Assembly: GCF_019703515.2 (NCBI RefSeq)
Contig: NC_059373.1
Span: 17,684,281 to 17,748,280 of the forward strand
DNA from: Myxocyprinus asiaticus
Taxonomy: Eukaryota; Chordata; Actinopteri; Cypriniformes; Catostomidae
Length of the DNA stretch: 64,000 nt
Direction: 5' to 3'
Of this stretch, positions 52,382 to 63,616 are shown piece after piece. The notes beneath the pieces are model-generated. The model was not told where the DNA came from, searched no databases, and worked only from the letters and a program-made list of their open reading frames with translations. Made by a program: the position numbers and the translations under genes. Position 1 is the first letter of the stretch; every line of letters begins with the position of its first letter.

Positions 52382-52909
52382 CAGGGTTGGGGAGTAACGG
52401 AATACATGTAACGGGATTACATATATAAAATACAAAATATAAGTAACTGTATTCCACTACAGTTACAATTGAAATCATTGGTAATTAGAATACAGTTACA
52501 TCCAAAAAGTATTTTGATTACTGAAGAGATTACTTTGCATTTTATTGTCATTTGTTTCATTTAATATTTAGTCCTTTCAGATGGAAAACATTTATACAAA
52601 TAAATGATGCGATCCAAAGTGCATTTGAACAGTGGTGAAACACTTTCTTATGATGTGTTACATTCATACGAGCAGACAGAGAATGAGTTTGGAGCAGAAG
52701 AAATATAAATAAACCTTGTGTAAATTGTCAGCTTTACGCTAAACTAAAATGCTATTTCTAGCCATTTTACATGCACATGTTACCAGGCACAAACATATTT
52801 TTTTGTCAAGAAAATACACGTTGGATCATAATTTCTTTTTTTCTAGTAAAGACCTTTGATATTAGGGTAAAAATCATATTCTTAATAATTTTTGTATTGT
52901 TTTCCTGTA

Positions 52910-52972
<63 letters not shown>

Positions 52973-53265
52973 CCTTAAAACAAGATCAGTTTGATTTATC
53001 TTGTTTGAGAAACAACACTGCATAAGATATTTAGGTTTTTCAGAGAATGTATTTTTAACATGTGTATTTTGTCTTACTGTACTGGCAGAGTTTTTATAGT
53101 CAAAACAAGTGAAAAAATCTACCAGTGCTGAAGAAGTAATCCAAAGTATTTAGAATACGTTACTGACCTTGAGTAATCTAATGAAATACGTTACAAATTA
53201 CATTTTACAGCATGTATTCTGTAATCTATAGTGGAATACATGTCAAAAGTAACCCTCCCAACCCT
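52382..53265. mobile_element. Inverted-end repeat (CAGGGTTGGGGAGTAAC family) with (TA)n
   Basis: The left end CAGGGTTGGGGAGTAACGG is mirrored at the right by GTAACCCTCCCAACCCTG. A frequent teleost DNA repeat type. It contains a (TA)n run at about 52918-52968 and no coding sequence. Confidence 0.65.
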
Positions 53266-53631
53266 GGTTATGACAAATATTAATTAACGAGTAATTTATG
53301 TGTTTATGTTCTCACTCGTGTACTTTTTCCAGTGTTATGTTATTCCATTTCACTTTACCTTGACAGTTAATGCAGTTATGGAGACTACAAAGTAGGCTAG
53401 TCAAACAGGCAGAAATATGAAATGGACCATACACATTCAGTAAAATCTGAAGTTGTTTCTCAAAAATATTCTCGCTAAGATTAAATGTTTTAGATACAAT
53501 TTTAATCTTTCCCTAACCGTTTGATTTGAGTGAATGTTGGAGATGGCAGGAGTCAATCAATGTCAAGGATATCCCCTCACAAAACTTAATTACTTCACAA
53601 TTTATGTACTATTTTCCTATGATCTTGGCTT

Positions 53632-53633
<2 letters not shown>

Positions 53634-53667
<34 letters not shown>
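53634..53667. repeat. (GT)n microsatellite
   Basis: An uninterrupted GT run between the preceding repeat and the SINE at 53755. Confidence 0.9.
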
Positions 53668-53668
<1 letters not shown>

Positions 53669-53754
53669 CACTTGAGCTGTGTCTCAAAACCTAGATAGCT
53701 GCCTACCTAGGCAGCATTTTTGGGAGAGTTGATTTGCTCAGAGATGCTGTCTAG

Positions 53755-54160
53755 GGGGGCCTGGGTATCTCAGCGAGTATTGACGTTGACTACCATTCCT
53801 GGAGTCGCCAGTTTGAATCCATGGTGTGCTGAGTGACTCCAGCCAGGTCTCCTAAGCAACCAAATTGGCCTGGTTGCTAGGGAGGGTAGTCTCACATGGG
53901 GTAACCTCCTCATGGTTACTATAATGTGGTTCTCGCTCTTGGTGGTGCACGTGGTGAGTTGTGTGTGGATGCAGCGGAGAATAGCGTGAAGCCTCCACAC
54001 GTGCTAGGTCTCTGCGGTAACACGCTCAACAAGCCATGTGATAAGATTGATGGTCTCAGACGCGGAGGCAACTGAGATTCGTCCTCCGCCACCCGGATTG
54101 AGGAGAGTGACTACGCCACCACGAGGACTTAGAGCACATTGGGAATTGGGCATTCCAAAT
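53755..54160 (+). repeat. tRNA-derived SINE, full-length copy
   Basis: The head GGGGGCCTGGGTATCTCAGC is followed by a B-box-like GTTTGAATCC at 53812-53821. The tRNA-unrelated body includes GACTCCAGCCAGGTCTCC and CACCCGGATTGAGGAG. The tail is GAATTGGGCATTCCAAAT. A 5'-truncated copy lies at 60218 and a head fragment at 76-113. Polymerase III promoter inferred from the boxes. Confidence 0.7.
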
Positions 54161-54436
54161 GCTGTCTAGGTAGGTAGACAGCACACTAGGTTTAGAGCTT
54201 AGATGATAGCATGTAGCGAAATGAAATGAAGCTTGTTTCTGTTTGCACATGCAGGATGACTTGGTCAATGAAAACAACTTCATTGTTGGTTTGATGGACC
54301 ATTTCTTCCGTTTCGTCACAAAGAGTTGTGTTGTCATCGACATCATAATTTTTGCCCTCCAAATGAACACGTGCTTTTCACAGGTGAGAAATATTATCTT
54401 TATCTGCGCATGTCCAATAATCTCACATGACGTATT

Positions 54437-55014
54437 AAAGGAATATTCTGGGTTCAATACAATTTAAATTTAAATGACAGCATTTGTTAAATAATGTTGG
54501 TTACCACAAAAATGTATTTTGACTTGTTACTTCCTTTTCTTAAAATTTAAATTAAATTAAAATCTGGGTTAAGTAATACACTTAGAATGGATGTGAATGG
54601 GGCCAATCAATTTATAGCCACAAGACGTAAACAATGCATGATTTTAGTGTGATAAAATTGCATACTAACCTTTTCTGTGTAGTTCTATTCAATTTTGCAA
54701 CTTTGTTGCCATGACGACATAATGCCATAAACCCTAAAAAAGGATTGAAACAACTTTTACAGCTCAAATTATACAAAAGTTTTAACAGAATATTTTATGC
54801 GTCCATTAATAAAATTATAAACTTCACAATTCTGCCTTTAAATCCTCCAAATATTGGCCACATTCACTTCCATTGTAAGTGTCTCACTGTAACCTCGATT
54901 GTTGTTTTTAAGGAAAAGGAGGGACATGTCAAATTTATTTTTGTGGTACTTAACATTGTTACAAATGTTGTTGATTGAGCTAAACTTGTATTAAACCCAG
55001 TATATTCCATTAAA
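54437..55014. mobile_element. Long-inverted-repeat MITE (AATATTCC family), catsper4 intron
   Basis: Left AAAGGAATATTCTGGGTTCA, right TTAAACCCAGTATATTCC. Inner mirrored blocks GGATGTGAATGGGGCCA and GGCCACATTCACTTCC. Sits between the S1 and S2 exons. Confidence 0.75.
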
Positions 55015-56242
55015 TTTTAAGATGTATTAATTTAACATGGTACTTTTTTTATTTATTTATTCTTTCAGGAATTTGCATTTTCGCTATATGTATGTAAACA
55101 CATTATTTTCACCATCTTTGTATGGGAAGTTCTGGCCAAGCGGTGTTGTGGTTTCAAGATTTTTTGGAGGGTACCATTTCCATTTTTTCCCTATTAAAGC
55201 CAGTGTTTTCACTTAACCTCTTGTTACCTCCAAACACTGCATCGTGCAATTCTCTAAATACTTCTTCATGCTGTTTTCAAACCTTTCAAATCTATTATTC
55301 CCCATAATGACTTTTGTGCCATATTTTTTAATCCCTCTAGAACTGGTGGAACATTACAAACTTCTTGATGACCCTTGCTCTCATTTTTGGATGCTGGATA
55401 ATCAGTGATTCCAACACCCTTAAGATGTACAGGTGTGGAATATGAGCTTTCAACACTGTCACAGAGCTTATGAAAATATTACTAACTAGCAGAATAATGT
55501 CTTATGTATTCAGAAGTTTCTTCCACGAGTATGCTTAGGTTAACTTCTCAAATTGGCTTTTTAGGGTTGTACGTATGATTGGTATCACCAGATGCTTTGC
55601 ATCCATGCAAGGCATGGTCAGGACAGTTAAGGGTCATCACAAAATCCATAGCAAACAAAAATGTTCTTTCTCCTTTTTCTTCTCTTCATGCTGGTATGTC
55701 TACACGTTTACACATTCATTTTTATATAGCTTCTGTTTAGATGCACCAACTAAAATGGTGCATCTTCTTTGTTTGGTTCTTTTTCAGGTGTATGCTGTTT
55801 GCTGAGTTTACCTGTTTAGTACTGCAGTTTCATCAGCCTATGGAAATCTATCTTCCTCCTCTTACACTTTGTTTTTCTGTTTAACACAAGATGGGTGGAC
55901 AGCCATCTTTAGGAAGTTTGAAGAGTAAGCTATATTATTATATTCTGCTTTCCAGAAACTTTCACAAGAATACCTTTTTGTACTTTGCATTTTTATCTTC
56001 TGCGGTACCCTCATTTTTGGATTTTTTGATGCCATTTACATAGGCAATCTGCACGTCAAAGCCAGACCAAACAGAGCAACAAAGTCCAACAGTGAATGCC
56101 GCCTCTAAAGTATTTCTGGAATATGTCAGTGATATGAGTCAGAGAGAGAGAGAGAGCGAGAGAGAACAACTCAAATGTTTATTTCCACTTTTTTACTTGT
56201 AGGTGCTTTTGAAAAACCAAAGAATCCTTTAAGGAATTCCTT

Positions 56243-56780
56243 TAAAGGAATATTCTCATTTCAATACAAGTTAAGCTTAACAGACAACATTTGAGGCATA
56301 ATGTTGATACCACAAAAATGTAATTTGACTCACTTTGTTAAAAAAGTTCAAATCTGGGTTCCAGTAATGCACTTACAATGAAAGTGAATGGGGCCAATCA
56401 GTAAAGGTTAAAATACTAACTTTTTCAAAAGTATATCCTCAAAATGTAAACAGTATGTGTTAACATGATTTCAGTGCGATAACACTGCTTACTTATATTT
56501 ACAGTGTAAAGTTATATCCAATTTTACAACTTTGTTGCAATGACGGAGTAATGCCGTAAACCCTTTTAACAGAAGAATTAATGCAAGTGCTTTTATAAAA
56601 TTTTAAGCTTCACATTTCTACCTTTACACCTTCCAAAAATTGGTCCCATTCACTTTCATTGTACCTCAATTTTAGCTTTTTTTTTTAAGGAATACAAGGG
56701 ATGAGTCTAACTGAATTTTGGTTGTAATCAACTTAATGCCACTAATGCTGTGGATTGAGCTTAACTTGTATTGAACCACA
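56243..56780. mobile_element. Long-inverted-repeat MITE (AATATTCC family), catsper4 intron
   Basis: Left AAAGGAATATTCTCATTTCA, with AATGAAAGTGAATGGGGCC, centre near 56510, then TGGTCCCATTCACTTTC. The right side fades out at ATTGAACCACA, so the right terminus is degraded. Lies between the S6 and coiled-coil exons. Confidence 0.65.
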
Positions 56781-57733
56781 TTTGCACATAGTGCTTGCTA
56801 AGGCAACCATAACTTGGAACAAGAATAACATGGATACTTGGGGATGGGCTCTTTTTAAATGGGCCAATAAGCAACCACCCAGAACACCCTTGTAAAACTC
56901 TTAAAACAACTCAGAACACCTCAGCATTTTGGCAGAAAGATTTGCATGGGCAAGCACCACTCACATTTTCTTCAGAAAATGGGAAATATAGTTTAGAATT
57001 TAAAAAACTGTCATGTTTTAACACATAAACTGGAAATGCTATAGGACAGTGCCATACTCGAGGAGATGATAAAGAAAACCAATATGACCAAGCGTCAAAA
57101 GACATTAAAGAGTGGCTACCTAAAGAACCTAACAATAGACACCTATGAGGATTTGGTACTTGTTATTTCAAAGATACAGAGGAACCTAGATGAATGCTTG
57201 GAGACTCATCAAGAGCTAGAAAAGTATGTTTCAATGTAGAAGAAATAAATACAAAATTTAAAAATATATGCATTATACTGGTTAACTGTAGGTACTCACT
57301 GGTTAACTGTTTGTGGAAATGGGCAAGAAATCAAATCTGTTAATATCTTCAATGTCTTACAGGATTGTAGAGGAGGTGCATAAAAGAAAGCATGAGCAGG
57401 GGACTTCGGTGTATAGAAAAACTCTCTCCCTGGAGAAGAATCTAATAAATGAGCTTGCCACTGGAGACATACTCTCCACACTTATCAACTTGGACAAGGT
57501 GAGTTCCAGATATATTCTAAACATTTAACAAAGAATCTTTTGTAGCCTTTGCCCAATAAAATATAGGCAGAAATACATACTTGCTCACATCCTCATCATT
57601 CAGTTTCAGATTAAATTGAATATCAAGTCATAAAATGAGTTGGAGTCTGTTTCAGGCACACATCTTAGACACCAGCACAGCCTCACCACACCTGAACAGG
57701 GGCATGATATTTCACGCTGCTAAACAAATTTAA

Positions 57734-58228
57734 ACCTCATCTCAAGCAGACTCTCTTCTCTCAGCCACTGGAAACACAAACACTTATAAGGCAAAAACTG
57801 AGTGGTACAAAGTAATATTTTTATAAATTTTTATATACACTTCTTGTCTGAATAAAGATTTAAGCACATAAAAGGGCTTAGCTGAACTCTTTATTCAGGG
57901 AATATCTGCTACAAAACTGTCACTCTGAATTTTTTGTTACATATTAACTGTACTTGATGTTTCCATTTTGAATTTGAAGTCCAAGGCTCAGTGTAGACTA
58001 CTGCGACTCCACTGGATCCCAGTCAAAAATGCTCATGAATATTCTTTACATTGAGTTTTAAATGTATTTGTAGAAAATTTACTTTATGGTCAATGGCCAA
58101 TATATCCTGATCCAAACATAACTGCTTTCATATGTCTGTTCAGTATTTGTTATTGGATTGAATTGTCTTTTCAAAACAAAACAAAAAAGTTCAGTCAGTT
58201 CAGTCTGATCATCATTTAAGTGTTAACT
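57734..58228. other. Convergent 3' ends of catsper4 and gatad1
   Basis: Fewer than 500 bases separate the two stop codons. AATAAA at 57851-57856 (plus) and TTTATT at 57890-57895 (AATAAA on the minus strand) are the plausible poly(A) signals, so the two 3' regions may overlap. Confidence 0.45.
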
Positions 58229-59581
58229 TCACCCAACAGTTTCTTTGATGGCAACAGCAGGTGTTGGTCCTATATGAGTCCAGATGTAGCCTTTTTCTGG
58301 ACAAACCGGTATTGTTGGGAAAGGGCAACTCCTTGATTTGAAATACTCTGATGGAGCATGACAGACAAACTCCAGGTATTCCATTTTTCTTGGCAAGTCC
58401 TCTTCTGGGCCTATGTAAAGAAATAAATGCATTTATATAGTCAGTCATAAATGAAACTTAAAAAAATTATCTTAAACATGCTCTGAATAAGGCATATGAC
58501 AGTCCTGGTGATGCATCCAGTTTGGCCAAGTAAATTCAAATTTCCTTTAAGAATATGGCAGATACACTTTTTGTAGATTTGACATTATATTAAAGGGATA
58601 GTTCAACCAAAATTGGTAAAAAAAAATAAAAAATTCTCTCATCATCTACTCACCTATCCTTCTGCAGAACACAAATGAAGAATATTCACAATACTCAGGT
58701 CCATATAATGCAAGTGAATGGTGAACAGACATCAGGAGGTCCAAAAAGGACATAAAAGCAATCCAAAAGGTGGGAGATTTATAGTAAAAATGGGTTCCTC
58801 CCACACATATCATATCACTTCTGAAGACTTGGATTTAACCACTGGATTAATTATTTTATACTGCCTTAGGTCCTTTTTGGAGTTCTGGTCACCATTCACT
58901 TGCATTGTAAGGAGCTACAGAGCTGAGATATTCTTATAAAAATCTTTGTTTCTATTCTGCAGAAGAAAGTCATACACATCTGGGATGGCATGAGGGTGAG
59001 TAAATGATGAGAATTTTGTGCATGAACTTACCAACAATGTAAGTGCCTGGATCAAACCGATCTCGTGGACTGGCCTGAGTTGGGATCAGCCACGTTAATG
59101 CAGCACTCTTCTCACAGTACTGGTCCTGGACGAAACCACGAATCTGTGCAAAATACGGTTTCCCATCGTCCTCATCTATAACTTTAATGACATCTCCTAT
59201 TTGATAGTAGACACCCTAATCACAAGGAGTGCAAGTTTGTGAATACAACGAACGTGGCAGTGAGAAAAACATTTTGAACAAAGGAGAGAAGTTACCTTGA
59301 AAAACATGGACTCCGACGTAATGATCGTCGACACGGACTCCGGTGCTTTGATTGGCTGCAGAATTTGAGGACATAAAGAATACATTTTTAAATATTTTAT
59401 TACACCTTACAGATATTGGGATAAAATCCATACACAAGACCGAATGAAAAGCACGTACATTTTTCAATTTGAAAATGTGTCGTCTACCCTTTCCTTTGGT
59501 TGAAACTTTTTTCTCAGATGCTGGCGCTTTGTACTTGGTGCTCCGTAACCGAGCTGAGCGTCTATGTATCTCCTGTTTGGA
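58229..59581 (-). CDS. gatad1: GATA zinc finger domain-containing protein 1, 5'-incomplete
   Basis: Chromatin-associated factor that joins complexes recognising H3K4me3. Minus-strand exons: 59581-59459, 59355-59296, 59215-59032 and 58410-58229, giving 182 residues in frame to TGA (58229-58231). The order follows the human protein: KQEIHRRSARLRSTKYKAP, GKGRRHIFKLKN, PIKAPESVSTIIT, GVYYQIGDVIKVIDEDDGK, FVQDQYCEKSAALTWLIPT, GPEEDLPRKMEYLEFVCHAP and EKGYIWTHIGPTPAVAIKE. The end (ETVG) is a few residues shorter than the human VANHL end. The exon with the GATA finger (about 86 residues) is not in the 4.4 kb upstream and must lie beyond the right edge. Intron 4 contains a MITE (58592-59020). Confidence 0.94.
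58592..59020. mobile_element. Long-inverted-repeat MITE (TTCACCC family), gatad1 intron
   Basis: Left AAAGGGATAGTTCAACCAAA, right GGCATGAGGGTGAGTAAATG. Mirrored CATATAATGCAAGTGAATGG and CCATTCACTTGCATTGTAAG. The right end abuts the GTTGG/GTAAG donor of gatad1 exon 4 within about 20 bases. Confidence 0.7.
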
Positions 59582-60217
59582 CTACAAAGAAAAACAAATG
59601 ATTTGTGGTGGATCAATTCACACTTTCATAATTTCAAAGTGATTCTGATATTCTTGAAAAAAGTATTGTTGGCATAAGTTGTTTGAAATAATATTTTGTT
59701 ATTATTTCTTAAAAAAAAAAAAAAGCAGTGAAAGAATTTAAAATATTAATATTTTAAAAACTTTTGTCAGGCGGTGTAATCAACATGCAGGTGGTCATTC
59801 TGTTGTCATAATACACAAATAAACAAACAAAACAAGAGAGAACCCCTTTAGACCCCAATGACAGTAAAGGTAAATACGTTACAGAATATCAGATGTTTTG
59901 ACATTTTTATGAAAATGCATTAAATTCTGAGAAACATCCCTAAGAAAACGTCTCTGGTTACACATGTAACCTCGGTTCCCTGAGATGACGGGAATGAGAC
60001 ATTGCAGTGAAACGCTTTGAGGAATTCCTTCTCCAGCGACATAGTTGAAGCCCTTGTATAATAACGCCAATCTTAATATTGGCAATGGTGTTTGAGCCCT
60101 GCCCTTTTAGGTGCGCATTTGCCCTATATAAGCGGGCACTCAATCACCATTTCTTCAGAATTTTCTGACTGAAGGACAAGAACGCATCACTCGTACCTCG
60201 AAACACTGAAGTAGTAG

Positions 60218-60480
60218 TGTGTAATGCGTGGTTCTTGCTCTCGGTGGGGCGCGTGGCGAGTAGTGCATGGATGCCAAGGAGAATAGTGTGGGCCTCCATA
60301 TGTGCTTTGTCTCCGCGGTAACGCGCTCAACAAGCCACGTGATAAGATGCACAGATTGACGGTCTCAGACGCGAAGGCAACGGAGATTCATCCTCCGCCA
60401 CCCGGATTGAGGCAAGTCACTACGCCACCATGAGGACTTAGAGCGCATTGGGAATTGGGCATTCCAAATTGGGGAGAAAA
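60218..60480 (+). repeat. tRNA-derived SINE, 5'-truncated copy
   Basis: It matches the body of the 53755 SINE from GTGGTTCTTGCTCTCGGTGG to the tail GAATTGGGCATTCCAAATTG, lacking the tRNA-like head. 5' truncation is the normal outcome of incomplete reverse transcription. Confidence 0.7.
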
Positions 60481-60498
60481 TCAAAAAGAAAAAAGAAA

Positions 60499-60563
60499 AA
60501 GTAAAGAGTAGACAGAATTATTTATTTCAGCTTTTATTTCTTTCATCACATTCCCATTGGGTA
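60499..60563. mobile_element. Solo fragment of Sleeping-Beauty-like Tc1 end
   Basis: AATTATTTATTTCAGCTTTT followed by CTTTCATCACATTCCCATTG equals the sub-terminal region of the 44159 element (44317-44366). No other part of that element is nearby. Confidence 0.6.
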
Positions 60564-60656
60564 AGCCTGCGCTGAACGCATCCGTGATTACCACCATTAG
60601 CCATAAGACCTGAACAGCATGATGCCGTTAAAAGGTTGGAGAGGTGCTAGAGCACA

Positions 60657-60705
60657 TTTACATTACATTTAGTTATTCAGCAGACGCTTTTATCAGAATC
60701 AGAAT
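60657..60705. repeat. Short teleost interspersed motif
   Basis: CATTACATTTAGTTATTCAG followed by CAGACGCTTTTATC is a very frequent teleost interspersed word. I cannot assign its family. Confidence 0.4.
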
Positions 60706-62323
60706 CAAAGCAAACTTATAAATGAGACACATAGCAAGCAATTTGTCATACAAACTTTAACATCATCTGCAGTATAGGACTGCCAAGTTCTCACAGTGAA
60801 CGGAAGACACGGAAGACATCGGCTGTACAACCTTTGTGTGCGCCACAGTTCGGAACAATCTCTATTGTGTTGTCTGCTAGGAGATTGTGAGATCCTGCGT
60901 GCAACATAGGCACATCCCCAGCCAGGACCATAGATGACCGATAGCCGCAAGTGAGATAACGGGTGCGTCGGCTCACTCGCTAGAAAAGATAGATCACCGC
61001 TTGCCACCGGGAAGCAGTTGTGCACAGAATGTGTGGGTAAAAGAAGCATTAAGTGCTTCTTCAAGTGTGTGCGCCTCGTGCAGTGCAACGAGCTCTTTTC
61101 TCTTTATGAGAATATACTTTATTTAAACACAAAACAGTGCTTTGTCTATTGTGTGAGAAAATCATCACACAGAAACAACACACATGCAATCTCCCAGCAA
61201 ACTCAGGCAAAGAGGGGAAGTGAACAGCGTGTAAATGTGTGTGCATGTTGAGCACGTGCAGCACGCGCAGACACAAACAGCGCTTTCACTATTGTGTGAA
61301 CATTGTTTATGTGAGCATGAGCAGCGAAAGAATATGCCGTCTCGAAGCGAGCGCATTACTGTTTTTGTGAAAACATTCTCTATTTGAACACAACACAGAA
61401 ACTGTTCAATGGCTTGGCTGTCTTTGGCGGAGCCGGAGCAGCGGGGGCGGGGTTCTCTGCCAGGCACTGATCTGAAATAGAGAGGTGAGTCATCATACTA
61501 AGTAACCGGTTACTTTTTGTGACCCACAACGTATCAGCTTGAGTTGACGGCTGGTTTTATACCGCGGTCCTCTGACTCCAAGGCCAACACTTAATGAGGT
61601 GAGTTAACACACAAGCTGGATCTCCGGGAAGAATGGCGGCAGCCAGACTGCAGGACCACTCATCCAGGCGAGATATTTCCAGCTCGACTGGAGGGGACCA
61701 CTGTAAACCGAGATCCTCAACCACCCGCGAGGGGACACGAATCAGCTCTTATCAGTGGCGCGCACACTCCTCACCTTCACTGGGGGGAGGGGCTGCAACA
61801 TCCTCCATGTCCGATGTTGCAAGGGACAGGGCATCATTATCACCACCAGACCCGCCGAATACGACAACACCGTGCTCATCCATAGAGGGCCGGAGGTTGT
61901 CATTTGCGTACTGCACTGGCAACAATGCTGCGTGGGAAGATCGAGGGGCTTGTGGGGCTTGTGCCAGCGTGAGATCCTCCTCGGAATCTTCCCATCTCTA
62001 CCTCGCAGCCTTGCTGTGCTTCCTCATGTGGTCCATCGAGACTTAACACAGAGGAAGCAGTTGGGAGGGCGCGGGAAGCGGAATTGTCCCTCAGAACGAG
62101 GGCGACCCTAGAATGGAGCGTCTTGTGACTCATGTCCTCACAGTGAGGGCAGTCTGTCCCCATGAGAGCTGCTTTGGCGCGGCCCAGGCAGCAAACGCAG
62201 CTCTCATGTTGGTCTGATGGAGCGATGTGTCGCTCACAGGAACACGTGATAAACATCTTTAAAAAAACACGTACACACAAGCGGTTTTACGTCACTTGGA
62301 CAGAAAAAAAAATAAAAAAAAAA

Positions 62324-62328
<5 letters not shown>

Positions 62329-62360
<32 letters not shown>

Positions 62361-62368
62361 CACACACA
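62329..62368. repeat. (TA)n(CA)n compound microsatellite at Tc1 edge
   Basis: A TA run passes into CA repeats that merge with the first bases of the Tc1 at 62369. On the other side the Tc1 is followed by a short TA run (63617-63629). Confidence 0.85.
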
Positions 62369-63616
62369 CACTATATTGCCAAAAGTATTCGCTTTTCTGC
62401 CTTTAGACGCATATGAACTTAAGTGACATCCCATTCTTAATCCATAGGGTTTAATATGACGTCGGCCCACCCTTTGCAGCTATAACAGCTTCAACTCTTC
62501 TGGGAAGGCTTTCCACAAGGTTTAGGAGTGTGTTTATGGGAATTTTTGACCATTCTTCCAGAAGCGCATTTGTGAGGTCAGACACTGATGTTGGACGAGA
62601 AGGCCTGGCTCGCAGTCTTCGCTCTAATTCATCCCAAAGGTGCTCTGTCAGGTTGAGGTCAGGACTCTGTGCAGGTCAGTCAAGTTCTTCCACACCAAAC
62701 TCGCTCATCCATGTCTTTATGGACCTTGCTTTGTGCACTGGTGCGCAGTCATGTTGGAACAGGAAGGGGCCATCCCCAAACTGTTCTCACAAAGTTGGGA
62801 GCATGGAATTGTCCAAAATCTCTTGGTATGCTGAAGCATTCAGAGTTCCTTTCACTGGAACTAAGGGGCCAAGCCCAGCTCCTGAAAAACAACCCCACAT
62901 CATAATCCCCCCTCCACCAAACTTCACAGCTGGCAAAATGCAGTCAGACAAGTGCCATTCTCCTGGCAACCACCAAACCCAGACTCGTCCATCAGATTGC
63001 CAGATGGAGAAGCGTGATTCGTCACTCCAGAGAACACATCTCCACTGCTCTAGAGTCCAGTGGTGGCGTGCTTTACACCACTGCATCCGACGCTTCGCAT
63101 TGCACTTGGTGATGTATGGCTTGGATGCAGCTGCTCGGCCATGGAAACCCATTCCATGAAGCTCTCTACGAACTGTTCTTGAGCTAATCTGAAGGCCACA
63201 TGAACTTTGGAGGTCTGTAGCGATTGACTCTGCAGAAAGTTGGCGACCTCTGCGCACTATGCGCCTCAGCATCCTCTGACCCCGCTCTGTCATTTTACGT
63301 GGCCTACCACTTCGTGGCTGAGTTGCTGTCATTCCCAATCGCTTCCACTTTGTTATAATACCACTGACAGTTGACTGTGGAATATTTAGTAGCGAGGAAA
63401 TTTCACGACTGGACTTGTTGCACAGGTGGCATCCTATCACAGTACCACGCTGGAATTCACTGAGCTCCTGAGAGCAGCCCATTCTTTCACAAATGTTTGT
63501 AGAAGCAGTCTGCATGCCTAGGTGCTTCATTTTATACACCTGTGGCCATGGAAGTGATTGGAACACCTGAATTCAATTATTTGGATGGGTGAGCGAATAC
63601 TTTTGGCAATATAGTG
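62369..63616 (-). mobile_element. Nearly intact Tc1 transposon, transposase with two stops
   Basis: The terminal repeats CACTATATTGCCAAAAGTAT (62369) and ATACTTTTGGCAATATAGTG (to 63616) are perfect inverses over at least 24 bases. The minus-strand transposase frame runs 63566-62451 with no frameshift: [66 protein letters not shown] (first catalytic Asp), [25 protein letters not shown] (second Asp), SPDLNLTEHLWDELERR (final Glu; DD34E type). TGA codons at 62787-62789 and 62680-62682 stand where family members have Trp. Apparently a young insertion. Confidence 0.88.

Larger units (their letters stand above)
54255..57733 (+). pseudogene. catsper4: catsper4 remnant: sperm cation channel with broken S5-pore exons
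   Basis: CATSPER4 is a pore subunit of the pH-gated sperm flagellar calcium channel. Exons recognised: 54255-54383 (S1, FVTKSCVVIDIIIFALQ), 55069-55170 (S2, FTIFVWEVLAKRCCGFKIFW), 55341-55432 (S3, WWNITNFLMTLALIFGCWI), 55565-55693 (S4, RVVRMIGITRCFASMQGMV, then S5), 55788-55924 (pore, LTQDGWTAIFRKFEE), 55956 to about 56100 (S6), about 57090-57223, 57363-57498 (IVEEVHKRKHEQ...DILSTLINLDK) and 57656-57733. After S4 the frame slips: VITKSIANK and then MFFLLFLLFML lie in successive frames. The pore exon has TGA at 55803-55805 (VYAVC-stop-VYLFS). S6 is split over two frames. The first coding exon was not found. Confidence 0.78.

Noticed and set aside
55803..55805. TGA in the catsper4 pore exon as a selenocysteine codon
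   Set aside because: No SECIS-like structure noted, the family has Gly there, and frame breaks lie on both sides.
54255..57733. Alternative identity as a voltage-sensing phosphatase or other CatSper subunit
   Set aside because: The pore motif TQDGW and the C-terminal coiled coil (IVEEV...ILSTLINLDK) match CATSPER4 best; no phosphatase domain follows.
61633..62046. A 137-codon plus-strand frame as a novel gene
   Set aside because: It overlaps the gag-like fragment on the other strand inside the inverted-end element; no splice sites, domain or conserved motif.
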